Part shown: positions 27,641 through 37,221 of the stretch, in pieces
Position numbering within the stretch: position 1 is the stretch's first letter
How the letters are laid out: each line of letters starts with the position of its first letter
DNA from: Pedobacter sp. Leaf194
GTDB lineage: Bacteria; Bacteroidota; Bacteroidia; Sphingobacteriales; Sphingobacteriaceae
DNA length: 64,000 bases
Reading direction: 5' to 3'
Assembly (NCBI RefSeq): GCF_001423945.1
Contig: NZ_LMPU01000015.1
Coordinates: 48,225-112,224, forward strand
Program-made: the position numbers and the translations under genes
The notes under the pieces: model-generated
Database searches by the model: none
The model's input: the letters and a program-made list of their open reading frames with translations, nothing else
Told to the model about the DNA's origin: nothing

Positions 27641-27671
27641 TTTGTAGCACCGTAAAAGATGCCTATTTTTG
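27641..27671 (+). promoter_or_regulatory. Promoter of pdxH, consensus Bacteroidota type
   Basis: TTTG (27641-27644), a 19-base spacer and TATTTTTG (27664-27671) match the TTTG-N19-TAnnTTTG consensus fully. The pdxH ATG (27676) begins four bases after the -7 box, so the transcript should start at or very near the start codon. Confidence 0.7.
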
Positions 27672-27675
27672 TTTT

Positions 27676-28326
27676 ATGCAAGTTACAAACGAATTTCTAC
27701 AAAACCTGCGCCAAGATTACAAAAGCGCCACCTTAGATGAATCTGACGTAGATAACAATCCTATTACCCAATTTATAAAGTGGTTTGACCACGCCATAGA
27801 AGCCCAGGTTTACGAGCCAAATGTGATGACATTGGCAACTGCAGATAAAGCCGGAAGGCCAGATGCCAGAATTGTGCTGTTAAAAGGTGTTGATGAGAAC
27901 GGGTTTCGATTCTTCACAAACTATTTAAGCGCAAAAGGCAAAGAGTTAAAACGGAATCCTTATGCTGCTTTAGTTTTTTTCTGGCCCGACCTGGAGCGTC
28001 AGGTTAGAGTAGAAGGTATCGTGGAGAAGTTAGACAAAGAGACTTCAGAAGAATATTTTCTTACCCGCCCTGTTGCAAGCCAGATTGGTGCAGTTGCATC
28101 TCCGCAAAGCCAGGTAATCCCCGACAGAAAATTTTTGGAAGAGAAGTTTGAAGATTTAAAATTGAAAAGCGAAGGTAAATCCATCCCGAAACCCGCACAT
28201 TGGGGTGGTTATTTGGTAAAACCAACAAGAATCGAATTTTGGCAGGGACGAAGAAGTAGACTCCATGATAGAATTAACTTTGAACTGGTTAAAGGCAACT
28301 GGGTTAAAACACGACTGGCGCCTTAA
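27676..28326 (+). CDS. pdxH: Pyridoxamine 5'-phosphate oxidase
   Basis: 216 residues from the ATG at 27676, which gives the usual length; longer in-frame starts overlap yqgE. FMN-binding motifs include RIVLLKGVDENGFRFFTNYLSAKG (about 60-83, in two pieces), SPQSQVI and the C-terminal RRSRLHDR. It oxidises pyridoxine or pyridoxamine 5'-phosphate to pyridoxal 5'-phosphate in the cytoplasm. The promoter directly abuts the start codon (see the site at 27641-27671). A weak stem-loop (TATCTCTAT arms, 28342-28373) follows the gene. Confidence 0.96.
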   Translation: MQVTNEFLQNLRQDYKSATLDESDVDNNPITQFIKWFDHAIEAQVYEPNVMTLATADKAGRPDARIVLLKGVDENGFRFFTNYLSAKGKELKRNPYAALVFFWPDLERQVRVEGIVEKLDKETSEEYFLTRPVASQIGAVASPQSQVIPDRKFLEEKFEDLKLKSEGKSIPKPAHWGGYLVKPTRIEFWQGRRSRLHDRINFELVKGNWVKTRLAP

Positions 28327-28494
28327 ACCTATGTAAAACAAAATAGAGATACGCCATCCAGCCATATCTCTATCTTAAACTATTCATTAATTAACTTTTT
28401 CAGTAGGTAGTGTTTCTTTCTTCTATGCTTTTCGCATAATTTAAAGAGCAGAAATTTGTTGTGCTGAAAATTTTCGATTCCTAATTAAATATTA

Positions 28495-28530
28495 ACAAAT
28501 AACCAGACAACAGCGTATCTGGTTATTTGT
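28495..28530 (-). terminator. Terminator of the susC-susD-DUF1735 operon
   Basis: A perfect 13 bp inverted repeat (28495-28507 with 28518-28530, ACAAATAACCAGA type) has a 10-base loop, 17 bases beyond the DUF1735 stop; an AT-rich, T-containing stretch follows on the minus strand. Confidence 0.65.
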
Positions 28531-28546
28531 GGAATTGATTTAGGGA

Positions 28547-29473
28547 TTATCTGGCACTTACATATTTTAGCACAAGACTCATTTGTCTTGGTGCAGTAGT
28601 TTGATTCCAGTCAAAGTTCAACGTAAAGGTCTTTGTAGCCGGGTCATAATTGTTTGGCAACCCTGCCCTATTCGCCAATGTTGCATTTGTTAAACAAGAC
28701 ATCGTAACTGCATTAGTAGTTGGGTTTATTGTAGCAACTGTATTGTCGATACCTGCGATACCGCCACCACCAAACCATTTCATGTTACTAACAATTACTG
28801 AGTTTGCGCCGTTGGTAATCATAGTAATATTAGGATTTCCCACCTGGGTACCATTCAAGGTACTTGGATTTTCAACAACGCCCACAGCCGTGTACCTGGT
28901 AACTTGTCCGGATACAATTTGATATACGCCATCCCACTGATTTTTCGCAGAAAAGATAAAAACGCCTGTTCCATAATTACCGCTAACGATGCCATTTGAG
29001 CTTGATGTTATCTGAATACCAAGCGCATAAGTAAGGGCAAAATTAAACGATGAAGCTTTAACTTTAACGATAAAGTTTGCCTTTTTTTGCCCTTTAAGAA
29101 TAGTAACCGTATTGCTCGGTATTGTATAAAGATTTGTTGGCAATGCAGTATACGTAGTACTAGTGGCAGCTACAGCTGCATTATTTATTGCTACCTGTAC
29201 CGTTACATCGGCAGGTGCGCCGTTTACGCCAGTGTAATTTATTACGATAGGCACATCAACTTCAGCAGCTGCGTCGAATGATTTTGTAACGGTAGTATAA
29301 GTAACAGCAGTTGCCCCGGCCGTACGTGTAGGCGGCAAATCTCCAAGCTCTACAATACCACTTTCGCCGCCGTTTCCGTTATCTGTGAACATGTTGTCTT
29401 CCTTAACGCAGGAGGTAAACAGGCAAATGCCGAGCGCCATTATTACCGAATATAATTTTAAATGAGTCTTCAT
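28547..29473 (-). CDS. DUF1735-domain surface lipoprotein (SusE-like position)
   Basis: 308 residues. A lipoprotein signal with Cys22 in LFTSC is followed by an acidic start (VKED), the pattern for export to the cell surface in Bacteroidota. Residues about 50-160 form a DUF1735 beta-sandwich (SFDAAAEVDVPIVINYTG), and the C-terminal part resembles BT_3987-like ligand-binding domains (NQWDGVYQIVSG). It is third in the susC-susD operon, 18 bases after susD, where such lipoproteins bind the imported nutrient. Ser/Thr/Asn-rich. The glycan or peptide ligand cannot be read from the sequence. Confidence 0.85.
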   Translation of the reverse strand: MKTHLKLYSVIMALGICLFTSCVKEDNMFTDNGNGGESGIVELGDLPPTRTAGATAVTYTTVTKSFDAAAEVDVPIVINYTGVNGAPADVTVQVAINNAAVAATSTTYTALPTNLYTIPSNTVTILKGQKKANFIVKVKASSFNFALTYALGIQITSSSNGIVSGNYGTGVFIFSAKNQWDGVYQIVSGQVTRYTAVGVVENPSTLNGTQVGNPNITMITNGANSVIVSNMKWFGGGGIAGIDNTVATINPTTNAVTMSCLTNATLANRAGLPNNYDPATKTFTLNFDWNQTTAPRQMSLVLKYVSAR

Positions 29474-29491
29474 CTCTTATCTATTTATGTA

Positions 29492-31087
29492 TTAATTATT
29501 ATCCCAGAAAATTTTGCTTGTCCAAATACTGATGGTCGAAGCGGCCGGAACGTTTGGATTTAAGTTGTATTCTGAAGTTGGGTATAAGTTTCTAACCGGC
29601 AGTCTGTCAGCAGTAGGTGCTACCGACTCGGTTGAGGCAAACGTAGTCGTAGCAGCAGTACCAGAAACCCGAGGGTATCCTGTTCTTTTATACTCTTGCC
29701 AAGCTTCATAACCATCAATAAAATTAAGGGCGATGTATTTTTGAGTTATGATAGCTTCTAATCTTTGCGCATCAGTAGCTGCCAGGCTATAGTTTACCAG
29801 GAAACTTGTTGCGTTGGCCGTTTTATAAGTATTTAAATAGGTTGTAAGCACAGAAGCATCAGACGAGGCTGTAGATGCGCCGGTTTTATTTAAATAATTG
29901 TAAGATGCTTTTATGCCATTCTCAAAATTTTCAAGGGCACTACCTGCCAAAGGACGACCATTAAGGGCAGCTTCAGCTAACATGAAATAGGTTTCTGACG
30001 CTGGAAAAATTAACTGACCCATCACTCTGCTTTTAATTAAGCCTTTCGCTTCTGTAGATGCTAAACCAACTCCTGTACCTACGTACCAGTTTGGTGCACC
30101 AGAATTTGGATTATTTGGAGCACCGAGTTGTCCACGTGGCGTTGTACCTGCAGCAAAAAGTCTGTAGGTTAAAGCGCCTCTACCCGCATCGTTTAACTTC
30201 GCACCGTTATAGAAAGAGTACATCCAGGTAGATGGGATATAACTATTTCCTGTGGTTGTTCCTGTATAAGATGATTGGTAAGCATCCCAAATTGGGTTTT
30301 GACGTGCACTTGTACTAACGTAACCAGGCTGAATAACGACATCATCAAGCAAAAAGCCTTCAGAAGAAAATGTGCCAAAAGCTGTATTTACAAATGATGC
30401 TAAAGGGCCTGTTTGCGCTCTTGTTAAAATACGCAGTTTTATATTGTTAGCAAACTGAATCCATTTGGTAACGTTACCACCAAACATAATATCAGCATTG
30501 TTAACGGTTAGCTTCGTTACAGTTGAAGACGCAGCGTTCGCTTTTAAAATAGTGATTGCTGCATCAATTTCCTTTACCAAAGCCTGGTAAACATCAGTTT
30601 GATTGTCGTAACGTGGTGTCAGATTATCTGCTCCGGTTAACCCTTCCGAATAAGGAACATTTCCATACTCATCGACCAACAATTGATAGTAATACGATTT
30701 AAGAATACGGGCTACACCATTGTACAAGGCATATTGCTGAACGCCGGTACTTGTATTAATAATGTATTGGATACTTCTCAAATCGGAAAAAGCCGCAGTG
30801 AACAGTCCGGTATTAGCGCCACTATCAAAATTATAAGTGATTGTTGTGCTTCCTACAAATGAGAAGCCGCCACCATTTGCAATGTAACCTGCTATTCTAC
30901 CTCCATAATTAAAATACGTTATGTAATTGCTAGACATGTTGTTTAATAAAGCAGGCAGTACTAATTGTGGTGTAGATGAAGTTGCCGAGTTAGGATTTTC
31001 GTTAATATCCAGGTATCCCTTTTTACACCCGGAGAATCCCAGTATTAAAACCAGAAAAATTGATGTTATGCTTAAATATTTTTTCAT
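29492..31087 (-). CDS. SusD/RagB-family nutrient-binding lipoprotein
   Basis: 531 residues with a lipoprotein signal (Cys21 in GFSGC) and the SusD-like_2 pattern: YLDINENPNSAT near the mature start, tetratricopeptide-like helices, and the C-terminal region ending in SKIFWDNN. It caps the SusC channel on the outer membrane and delivers ligand. The gene is 11 bases from susC and 18 from DUF1735. No glycoside hydrolase, peptidase or sigma/anti-sigma pair adjoins the operon, so the ligand may be an oligomer made outside or a peptide rather than a polysaccharide. Confidence 0.92.
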   Translation of the reverse strand: MKKYLSITSIFLVLILGFSGCKKGYLDINENPNSATSSTPQLVLPALLNNMSSNYITYFNYGGRIAGYIANGGGFSFVGSTTITYNFDSGANTGLFTAAFSDLRSIQYIINTSTGVQQYALYNGVARILKSYYYQLLVDEYGNVPYSEGLTGADNLTPRYDNQTDVYQALVKEIDAAITILKANAASSTVTKLTVNNADIMFGGNVTKWIQFANNIKLRILTRAQTGPLASFVNTAFGTFSSEGFLLDDVVIQPGYVSTSARQNPIWDAYQSSYTGTTTGNSYIPSTWMYSFYNGAKLNDAGRGALTYRLFAAGTTPRGQLGAPNNPNSGAPNWYVGTGVGLASTEAKGLIKSRVMGQLIFPASETYFMLAEAALNGRPLAGSALENFENGIKASYNYLNKTGASTASSDASVLTTYLNTYKTANATSFLVNYSLAATDAQRLEAIITQKYIALNFIDGYEAWQEYKRTGYPRVSGTAATTTFASTESVAPTADRLPVRNLYPTSEYNLNPNVPAASTISIWTSKIFWDNN

Positions 31088-31098
31088 AATTAGTTGTA

Positions 31099-34000
31099 TT
31101 AAAATGTTAATGAAACAGTACCACCAAAATATCTTGTTGGCGGCGTTTGAGATAATGAAGTGATACCCACCGCATTACTATCAGAGCCGTTGCTACTAAC
31201 ATCAGGATCGCCCCAGGTGTTCGATTTTGGAAGCCAGATAAATAAGTTTCTACCTTGAGCACTAACCGTAGCGGTTTTAATAAATTTAATGTATTTTAAA
31301 GCTGTTGATGGAATTTTATACGATAAAGCTAACTCTCTCAACTTCCAGTAATCGCCTGAGTAAACATAGTTACTTGTGGTACCTCTAAACTGACTGCTGG
31401 ACCAGAAACCAGAATTAGCCGCTGAAACAGTGATGTTGTTGTTTGCTACGTAGTTTCCTGTTGCAGCATCTAAATAAGATGAGTTAGGGAAAACGAATCT
31501 TTCACGATTGTAATAAACTGAACGGATACTTGAGCCTGAGAAATCGAAAGTTGAACCAGCAGAAGTGTATTGAACAAAATCTCCTCTATATTCGAACAAA
31601 CCAGATAGCGTTAAGCCTTTCCATGACAAATTGAAATCTAACCCTAATCTGTTTTTTGGCTGTGTATTGCCTAAAACGTTACCGGTTGTTGTACCAACAG
31701 GGTTACCCGTATTTCTATCAACCACAACCCTACCTTCAGAATCTCTAACATAATCAGAACCGATGATGATTGGATACGTTTGTACGAAAGTATCACCATA
31801 GATGGTTCCACTACCGCTCACGCCAATTCTCGTTAAACCAGGCGTTAAAGAAAGTAATTTATTTACGTTGTGTGTATAGTTACCACCTACTACTAATCTC
31901 CAGTTACCTTTATTTATTGGTGTAAAATGCAATACGCTTTCAAGACCAGTATTTTCTAATTCACCGGCATTTAGCAAATAACTTGTAAAACCGCTACTCG
32001 CAGCAATACCAGCGTTAATGGCCTGCCCAGTCGAACTTGTGTGGTAGTAAGTAACTGTTCCATCAATCCTGCCTTTAAACATTCTGAAATCTGTACCAAA
32101 CTCATAGCCATTGGTTATCTCCGGTTTCAAATCCGGCGATACAATTAATGAACTAGGTGTGTATCCTGTACCATAGTTATAACCTGTTTGAGAACCAAAT
32201 GTTGATAACAATGCATAAGTATCAACGTTAACGTTACCCACTTTAGATATACCACCTCTAATTTTCCAGTAGTCTAACCATTTGCTATTTTTTAAGAAAT
32301 CGAAAGCATCAGTTGGGATAAATGATACATCGGCAGCAGGGTAAAAGAACGAGCGGTTGGCTGGAGCTAAAATAGACACCCAGTCATTTCTACCTGTTAC
32401 GTGTAAGAAAAGGTATTTTTTATACCCTACAGTTACATCACCCCAAACGCCATATCTACGGGTGTTTTCGTTACTTTCTGATGCTGTTGGGGTACCCGTG
32501 ATATTACCTAAATTGTACAGGTATGGCACTTGCAAGCCACTACCAGATGATGACATTGTTTTATAGGTAAAACTTTTCAAGTTTGCACCTGCAAGGAAAT
32601 TAATTGAAAAATCTTTAATATCCTTTTTAATGTTTGCAATAAAGTCAGAGTTAAAATTGCTATTTTGAAACAAGCGGTCGGATACACTGCTTGCAAAATT
32701 TGCTTTTGATGAGCCAGAACCTAAAACGAAGTCGGTGTAAGTAAAACCATCTGTAGCTGTTTTGCTTTCATAATAGCGATTGCTTAATGAAGCCCTTGCG
32801 ATAAAGCTTATCCAATCGTTTACTTTATAGTTTAATTCAACCAACCCGGTGATGTAATCATTTTTTTGCTTCTGTCTTGCATTGTCAATCGCAAAATATG
32901 GGTTTCTGTAATAATCGTTATAGTAGTTATTTGGATTCGCCCAGCTGGTTAGGTCTTGCCAATCTGTATAACTCAATAACGGAACTTGTGCAGGGGTATT
33001 TAACAAATTATCATAAATACTCGATGTATTTGGAGTCGTATCGTATTTATTTTGGGTAAAACTGATGTTATATTTTGCGCTGAAATTCTTTGTAATGTTA
33101 CGGTCTCCGTTGAAACGGAACGCAATTCTGTCGTACTCATCTTTCGGGGTGGTTCCTTTTCCGTTTAAGTACTGTGCAGAAATATAAGTAGATGATTTTT
33201 CATCACCAGAAGAAAGTGAGAAATCGGTTTGATTTGAAATACCAGTATCCCAGAAATCATACTTATCTCTGGTTGCAGAATAAGGCACCATTTGGGTTTG
33301 TCCGAACTGATTTATACGTCCGATAGGTCTCGATACGCCATCAAAAGCCGGACCATATTGCTGGTTTTCAATTGGTTCATACGCAACCGGGTAATCATCA
33401 GTACCAGAACCAAATCTGTTTTGCAACTCAGGATAGAAACTGATTTTTTCAATTGCTGTAGTGTTTGATAACTTAATAACTGGTGTGCCTTTCTTACCTC
33501 TTTTTGTAGTGATAATTAACACACCGTTTGATGCATCGGAACCGTATAGAGCAGCACCGCTGGCGCCGTTTAATACCGTTAAATCTTCTACATCATCAGG
33601 GTTTATGTTTCCAAGTAACTCATTTGGCACAACTGCACCGTCTAACACAATTAATGCCTGGTTATTACCGGTGATGGATCTATCACCACGTAACACCAAA
33701 CGATACGCTGGATTTACACCTGTACCAACAGCATTAATTTGTAAACCAGCTACTTTACCGGCTAAACCACCTGCAATGGTTGGAGATTTACCCGCAGTTA
33801 AAGCTTCGGCATCGATTCTTGTAGTGGCATAACCTTGCTCTCTTGCGGCACGTTTAATACCACCGGCCGCAATTACAACCTCATCAAGCGTGTTTGCATT
33901 CGATTCTAATGTAACATCGATTGTTCTAGAAAGTGTGCTAATCTCTTTGGTTTTAAAGCCAACGAAACTGTAAACCAAAAAATCTTTTTCTGTAGAAGGA

Positions 34001-34197
34001 ACTGAGATTGAGTACCTTCCTTTAGCATCTGTAACAACGCCACGGTTAGTACCTTTTAATTTAATACTTACTCCTGGAATCGGCAGGCCATCGTCCTTAG
34101 CCGTTACCATTCCGGTAATTGTCTTGTCTTGTGCGGATGCTTCAAACGCAATGAACACAATCAAGAAAAACAAACATTTTAGTAGTTTTCTTTTCAT
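31099..34197 (-). CDS. SusC/RagA-family TonB-linked outer-membrane transporter
   Basis: 1032 residues. A signal peptide (cleavage near EASAQ) is followed by a carboxypeptidase-like regulatory domain (ITGMVTAKDDGLPIPGVS about 27-44, to about 110), the plug (VLRGDRSITGNNQALIVLDG; GASGAALYGSDASNGVLIITTKRG) and a beta-barrel ending in YFGGTVSLTF. It imports SusD-captured ligand in a TonB-dependent manner. No N-terminal signalling (STN) domain is present, which fits the lack of an ECF sigma/anti-sigma pair nearby. It is first in the operon and preceded by a long AT-rich region. Confidence 0.94.
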   Translation of the reverse strand: MKRKLLKCLFFLIVFIAFEASAQDKTITGMVTAKDDGLPIPGVSIKLKGTNRGVVTDAKGRYSISVPSTEKDFLVYSFVGFKTKEISTLSRTIDVTLESNANTLDEVVIAAGGIKRAAREQGYATTRIDAEALTAGKSPTIAGGLAGKVAGLQINAVGTGVNPAYRLVLRGDRSITGNNQALIVLDGAVVPNELLGNINPDDVEDLTVLNGASGAALYGSDASNGVLIITTKRGKKGTPVIKLSNTTAIEKISFYPELQNRFGSGTDDYPVAYEPIENQQYGPAFDGVSRPIGRINQFGQTQMVPYSATRDKYDFWDTGISNQTDFSLSSGDEKSSTYISAQYLNGKGTTPKDEYDRIAFRFNGDRNITKNFSAKYNISFTQNKYDTTPNTSSIYDNLLNTPAQVPLLSYTDWQDLTSWANPNNYYNDYYRNPYFAIDNARQKQKNDYITGLVELNYKVNDWISFIARASLSNRYYESKTATDGFTYTDFVLGSGSSKANFASSVSDRLFQNSNFNSDFIANIKKDIKDFSINFLAGANLKSFTYKTMSSSGSGLQVPYLYNLGNITGTPTASESNENTRRYGVWGDVTVGYKKYLFLHVTGRNDWVSILAPANRSFFYPAADVSFIPTDAFDFLKNSKWLDYWKIRGGISKVGNVNVDTYALLSTFGSQTGYNYGTGYTPSSLIVSPDLKPEITNGYEFGTDFRMFKGRIDGTVTYYHTSSTGQAINAGIAASSGFTSYLLNAGELENTGLESVLHFTPINKGNWRLVVGGNYTHNVNKLLSLTPGLTRIGVSGSGTIYGDTFVQTYPIIIGSDYVRDSEGRVVVDRNTGNPVGTTTGNVLGNTQPKNRLGLDFNLSWKGLTLSGLFEYRGDFVQYTSAGSTFDFSGSSIRSVYYNRERFVFPNSSYLDAATGNYVANNNITVSAANSGFWSSSQFRGTTSNYVYSGDYWKLRELALSYKIPSTALKYIKFIKTATVSAQGRNLFIWLPKSNTWGDPDVSSNGSDSNAVGITSLSQTPPTRYFGGTVSLTF

Positions 34198-35102
34198 TTA
34201 AGTTTAGTTATGATTTATTAATATATACCAAAGCCACAACCCTTTATGGCTAAAAATATGCTTGAAAGAAAATTGTTTGTACAGATGAATTTAGGTTTAC
34301 CAGTTTAGTAAACACAAGTAGTTTTTTTCACCCCTGAGTTATCATCGGTAGATGTAGAATTGATTTAAAAATCTTTTCGGGATGAAGAAAGTTAAACAGA
34401 AACACCTTACGGTGGCAATGATATTTAAATATTTTAATAAAAACAAAAATAATAACAAAATAACTGGCAGAAAAGTACAATTTATCGCAATAAACTCAAT
34501 TTTAGCACTGCCAAGAATAATAAAAGATAAATAAATCGAAAATTATAAACCTACTATATAAATAGTTGATAAAAATCATCTATAAAACTAAACAAATAGT
34601 TAATCGTCGGCGAAAATCGGGTTACACTAAGTAAAATTTTTATGCAATTTTGATATTTCAGCAAAATAACCGAAAATAACCTTCATTTATACTCAATATT
34701 TTCATCGCAAAAGCCAAATTTGAATTAGTCTAAATAAAAAATTCAGGATTTGAAGCTTTTTTGGGTTATTGAATCCTCAGATTAGAATCTGGAAATATCA
34801 ACTATAAATTTCCGAAATCATTATCCGAACCTCTAAGTTAATTCAGCCAGGTTTATCAGGAAGTATCGGACTGCGCTTTAAAAACTTAATTAGCGCTGAG
34901 AAAACGCTGTTGTCTTTTCATCAACATTTGATTTTACTTTGGATAGTTAATAATATATTTGGAAATATTATTAGGATATATTGTAAGATATCAATAACCC
35001 CGACCTGGCGGTTGAGGTCGGCAGATTAAATGTTGGAGTCGATGCCGCAAATAATTTATCGCCAGACATAGATTAATTAGAAGAACAAAGCATTAATATA
35101 AA
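34198..35102. other. Long AT-rich intergenic region between susC and hbd
   Basis: About 900 bases without a credible protein gene. It is strongly AT-rich to about 34980. A short GC-richer block at 34999-35066 contains several overlapping inverted repeats (see findings). One -7 box (TATATTTG, 34954-34961) on the plus strand could start an approximately 130-base leader for hbd; the nearest TTTG upstream is 23 bases away, longer than the usual spacer. Promoters for susC must also lie here but none fits the consensus well. I see no tRNA or repeat array. Confidence 0.6.
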
Positions 35103-36002
35103 ATGATGATAAAAAATATTTCAGTTATTGGCTCAGGCACAATGGGAAACGGAATTGCCCACACTTTTGCCCAGTTCGGCTATGCGGTAAATTTAATTGA
35201 TGTTAACCAGCACGCACTTGACAATGCATTGAGCACAATCGCTAAAAATTTAGATAGACAAGTAAGTAAAGGCACTTTAAGCGAAGCGCAAAAAACCGAA
35301 ACAATTGGCAACATTAAAACTTTTACTTCGATAGAAGACGGCGTGCAAACAGCAGATTTAGTTGTAGAAGCCGCAACGGAAAATCTGGATTTGAAACTTA
35401 AAATATTCTGGGATTTGGATTCGTTAGCGCCGCAACACACTATTCTGGCTTCCAATACCTCGTCCATTTCTATAACGCAAATTGCCGCAGTAACAAGCCG
35501 TGGCGAGCATGTTATTGGAATGCATTTTATGAATCCTGTACCTGTTATGAAGCTAGTTGAAGTGATTCGCGGCTACCAAACCAGCGATGAAACGACCGCA
35601 AAAATAATGGCCCTTTCTCAACAACTTCAGAAAAATCCGGTTGAAGTGAATGATTACCCCGGTTTTGTGGCCAACCGAATTTTAATGCCAATGATTAATG
35701 AGGCAATTTACACATTATATGAAGGCGTGGCTGGCGTTTACGAAATCGATACGGTGATGAAGCTTGGCATGGCACATCCAATGGGTCCGTTGCAACTGGC
35801 AGATTTTATTGGCTTAGATGTTTGCCTTGCAATACTAAAGGTGTTAAACGATGGTTTTGGAAACCCGAAATATGCGCCCTGCCCCCTATTGATAAATATG
35901 GTTGCCGCCGGTAAAAAGGGTGTAAAAACAGGCGAAGGTTTTTATCAATATACTGCTGGTTCTAAAGAACTGGTTGTTTCCAACAAGTTTAAAAAATCCT
36001 AA
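35103..36002 (+). CDS. 3-hydroxybutyryl-CoA dehydrogenase
   Basis: 299 residues, with the NAD-binding GSGTMGNGIAHTFAQFGY (about 10-27) and the 3-hydroxyacyl-CoA dehydrogenase signature GFVANRILMPMINEA (about 188-202). The catalytic His is expected in the IGMHFMNPVPVMKLVEV segment (about 137-153). It interconverts acetoacetyl-CoA and 3-hydroxybutyryl-CoA with NAD(P) in the cytoplasm. The next gene is ruvB, unrelated in function, 31 bases downstream. Two adjacent ATGs (35103, 35106) can start it; the first is used. Confidence 0.93.
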   Translation: MMIKNISVIGSGTMGNGIAHTFAQFGYAVNLIDVNQHALDNALSTIAKNLDRQVSKGTLSEAQKTETIGNIKTFTSIEDGVQTADLVVEAATENLDLKLKIFWDLDSLAPQHTILASNTSSISITQIAAVTSRGEHVIGMHFMNPVPVMKLVEVIRGYQTSDETTAKIMALSQQLQKNPVEVNDYPGFVANRILMPMINEAIYTLYEGVAGVYEIDTVMKLGMAHPMGPLQLADFIGLDVCLAILKVLNDGFGNPKYAPCPLLINMVAAGKKGVKTGEGFYQYTAGSKELVVSNKFKKS

Positions 36003-36033
36003 TTTTTTTAGCATTTAATTTTATCTTTGCAAT

Positions 36034-37056
36034 ATGAACGAAAATCTTGATCCTGAAGCTACTAACCTAACGCCTACCGATAGAGATATCGAAAGGGTTT
36101 TACGTCCGCAGGCTTTTGAAGATTTTACGGGGCAGGAAAAAGTAATGGAAAACCTCCGCATTTTTGTGCAGGCGGCGAAACTTCGTGGCGAGGCTTTAGA
36201 TCATGTGCTTCTTCACGGTCCTCCGGGATTGGGCAAAACGACACTATCATATATTATTGCGAACGAAATGGGTGCAGGAATTAAAGTTACCTCCGGACCC
36301 GTTTTGGACAAACCCGGCGATTTAGCGGGCTTGTTAACCGGCTTAGACACCGGCGATATCCTCTTTATTGATGAAATTCACCGGCTGTCTCCTTTAGTAG
36401 AAGAGTATCTGTATTCTGCAATGGAAGATTTCAAGATTGATATTATGCTTGAAACAGGACCTAATGCCCGCTCGGTTCAGATATCATTAAACCCCTTTAC
36501 GCTTGTAGGCGCTACAACCCGTTCAGGCTTGTTAACTGCACCGCTTCGTGCAAGGTTTGGTATAAATGCCCGTTTAGCTTACTATGATGCGAAGTTATTA
36601 ACCACGATAGTTCTTCGTTCATCTGACATTTTAAAAACACCGATTAGCGATGAAGGGGCATATGAAATTGCAAGAAGAAGTCGCGGAACGCCCCGAATCG
36701 CAAATGCATTACTTCGCCGAACCCGCGATTTTGCACAAATAAAGGGTACAGGAAATATTGATACGGAGATTGCCCGCTATGCGCTAAACGCACTTAATGT
36801 TGATGAGCATGGCCTGGATGAAATGGACAACAAAATTTTGGTAACCATTATCGATAAATTCAAGGGTGGCCCTGTTGGCTTAAAAACCATTGCAACCGCT
36901 GTTGGCGAAGATGAAGGCACAATTGAGGAAGTTTATGAACCTTTTTTAATTCAGGAAGGTTATATAATGCGTACCTCAAGAGGTCGCGAAGTTACCGAAG
37001 CAGCCTATAAGCATTTAAAGAAGAACTTTCCCGGACAAACCGGCAAGTTGTTTTAA
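36034..37056 (+). CDS. ruvB: Holliday junction branch migration helicase subunit RuvB
   Basis: 340 residues, the usual length, with LRPQAFEDFTGQEKV, Walker A HGPPGLGKTTL (about 60-70), Walker B LFIDEIHRL, and the arginine-containing RSGLLTAPLRARFG. A C-terminal winged-helix domain binds DNA. With RuvA it drives Holliday junction migration. A -7 box TATCTTTG (36022-36029) lies four bases before the ATG, suggesting a leaderless transcript from its own promoter as well as read-through from hbd. Confidence 0.97.
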   Translation: MNENLDPEATNLTPTDRDIERVLRPQAFEDFTGQEKVMENLRIFVQAAKLRGEALDHVLLHGPPGLGKTTLSYIIANEMGAGIKVTSGPVLDKPGDLAGLLTGLDTGDILFIDEIHRLSPLVEEYLYSAMEDFKIDIMLETGPNARSVQISLNPFTLVGATTRSGLLTAPLRARFGINARLAYYDAKLLTTIVLRSSDILKTPISDEGAYEIARRSRGTPRIANALLRRTRDFAQIKGTGNIDTEIARYALNALNVDEHGLDEMDNKILVTIIDKFKGGPVGLKTIATAVGEDEGTIEEVYEPFLIQEGYIMRTSRGREVTEAAYKHLKKNFPGQTGKLF

Positions 37057-37221
37057 ATGCATTTCCGCCAGCATGTGTAATTTTTTTTTCGTGCTGGGTA
37101 AGCTCATGGCCGTTTCAAATACTGCCGTGAACCTTTTTGTTCGATTGCTCACCTTCAGGTTTAACATTATTCCAAACATTTAATCTTCAAATCCGTTCAT
37201 TAAATGTAAAACCAACAAATT

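Noticed and set aside
34971..35069. 32-codon frame on the minus strand in the susC-hbd gap
   Set aside because: Short, without a promoter or family resemblance; the coding-like look comes from the GC-richer inverted repeats.
37068..37097. Rho-independent terminator after ruvB
   Set aside because: The CCAGCATG/CGTGCTGG stem has the T-run inside its loop rather than after it, so it is not a standard terminator.
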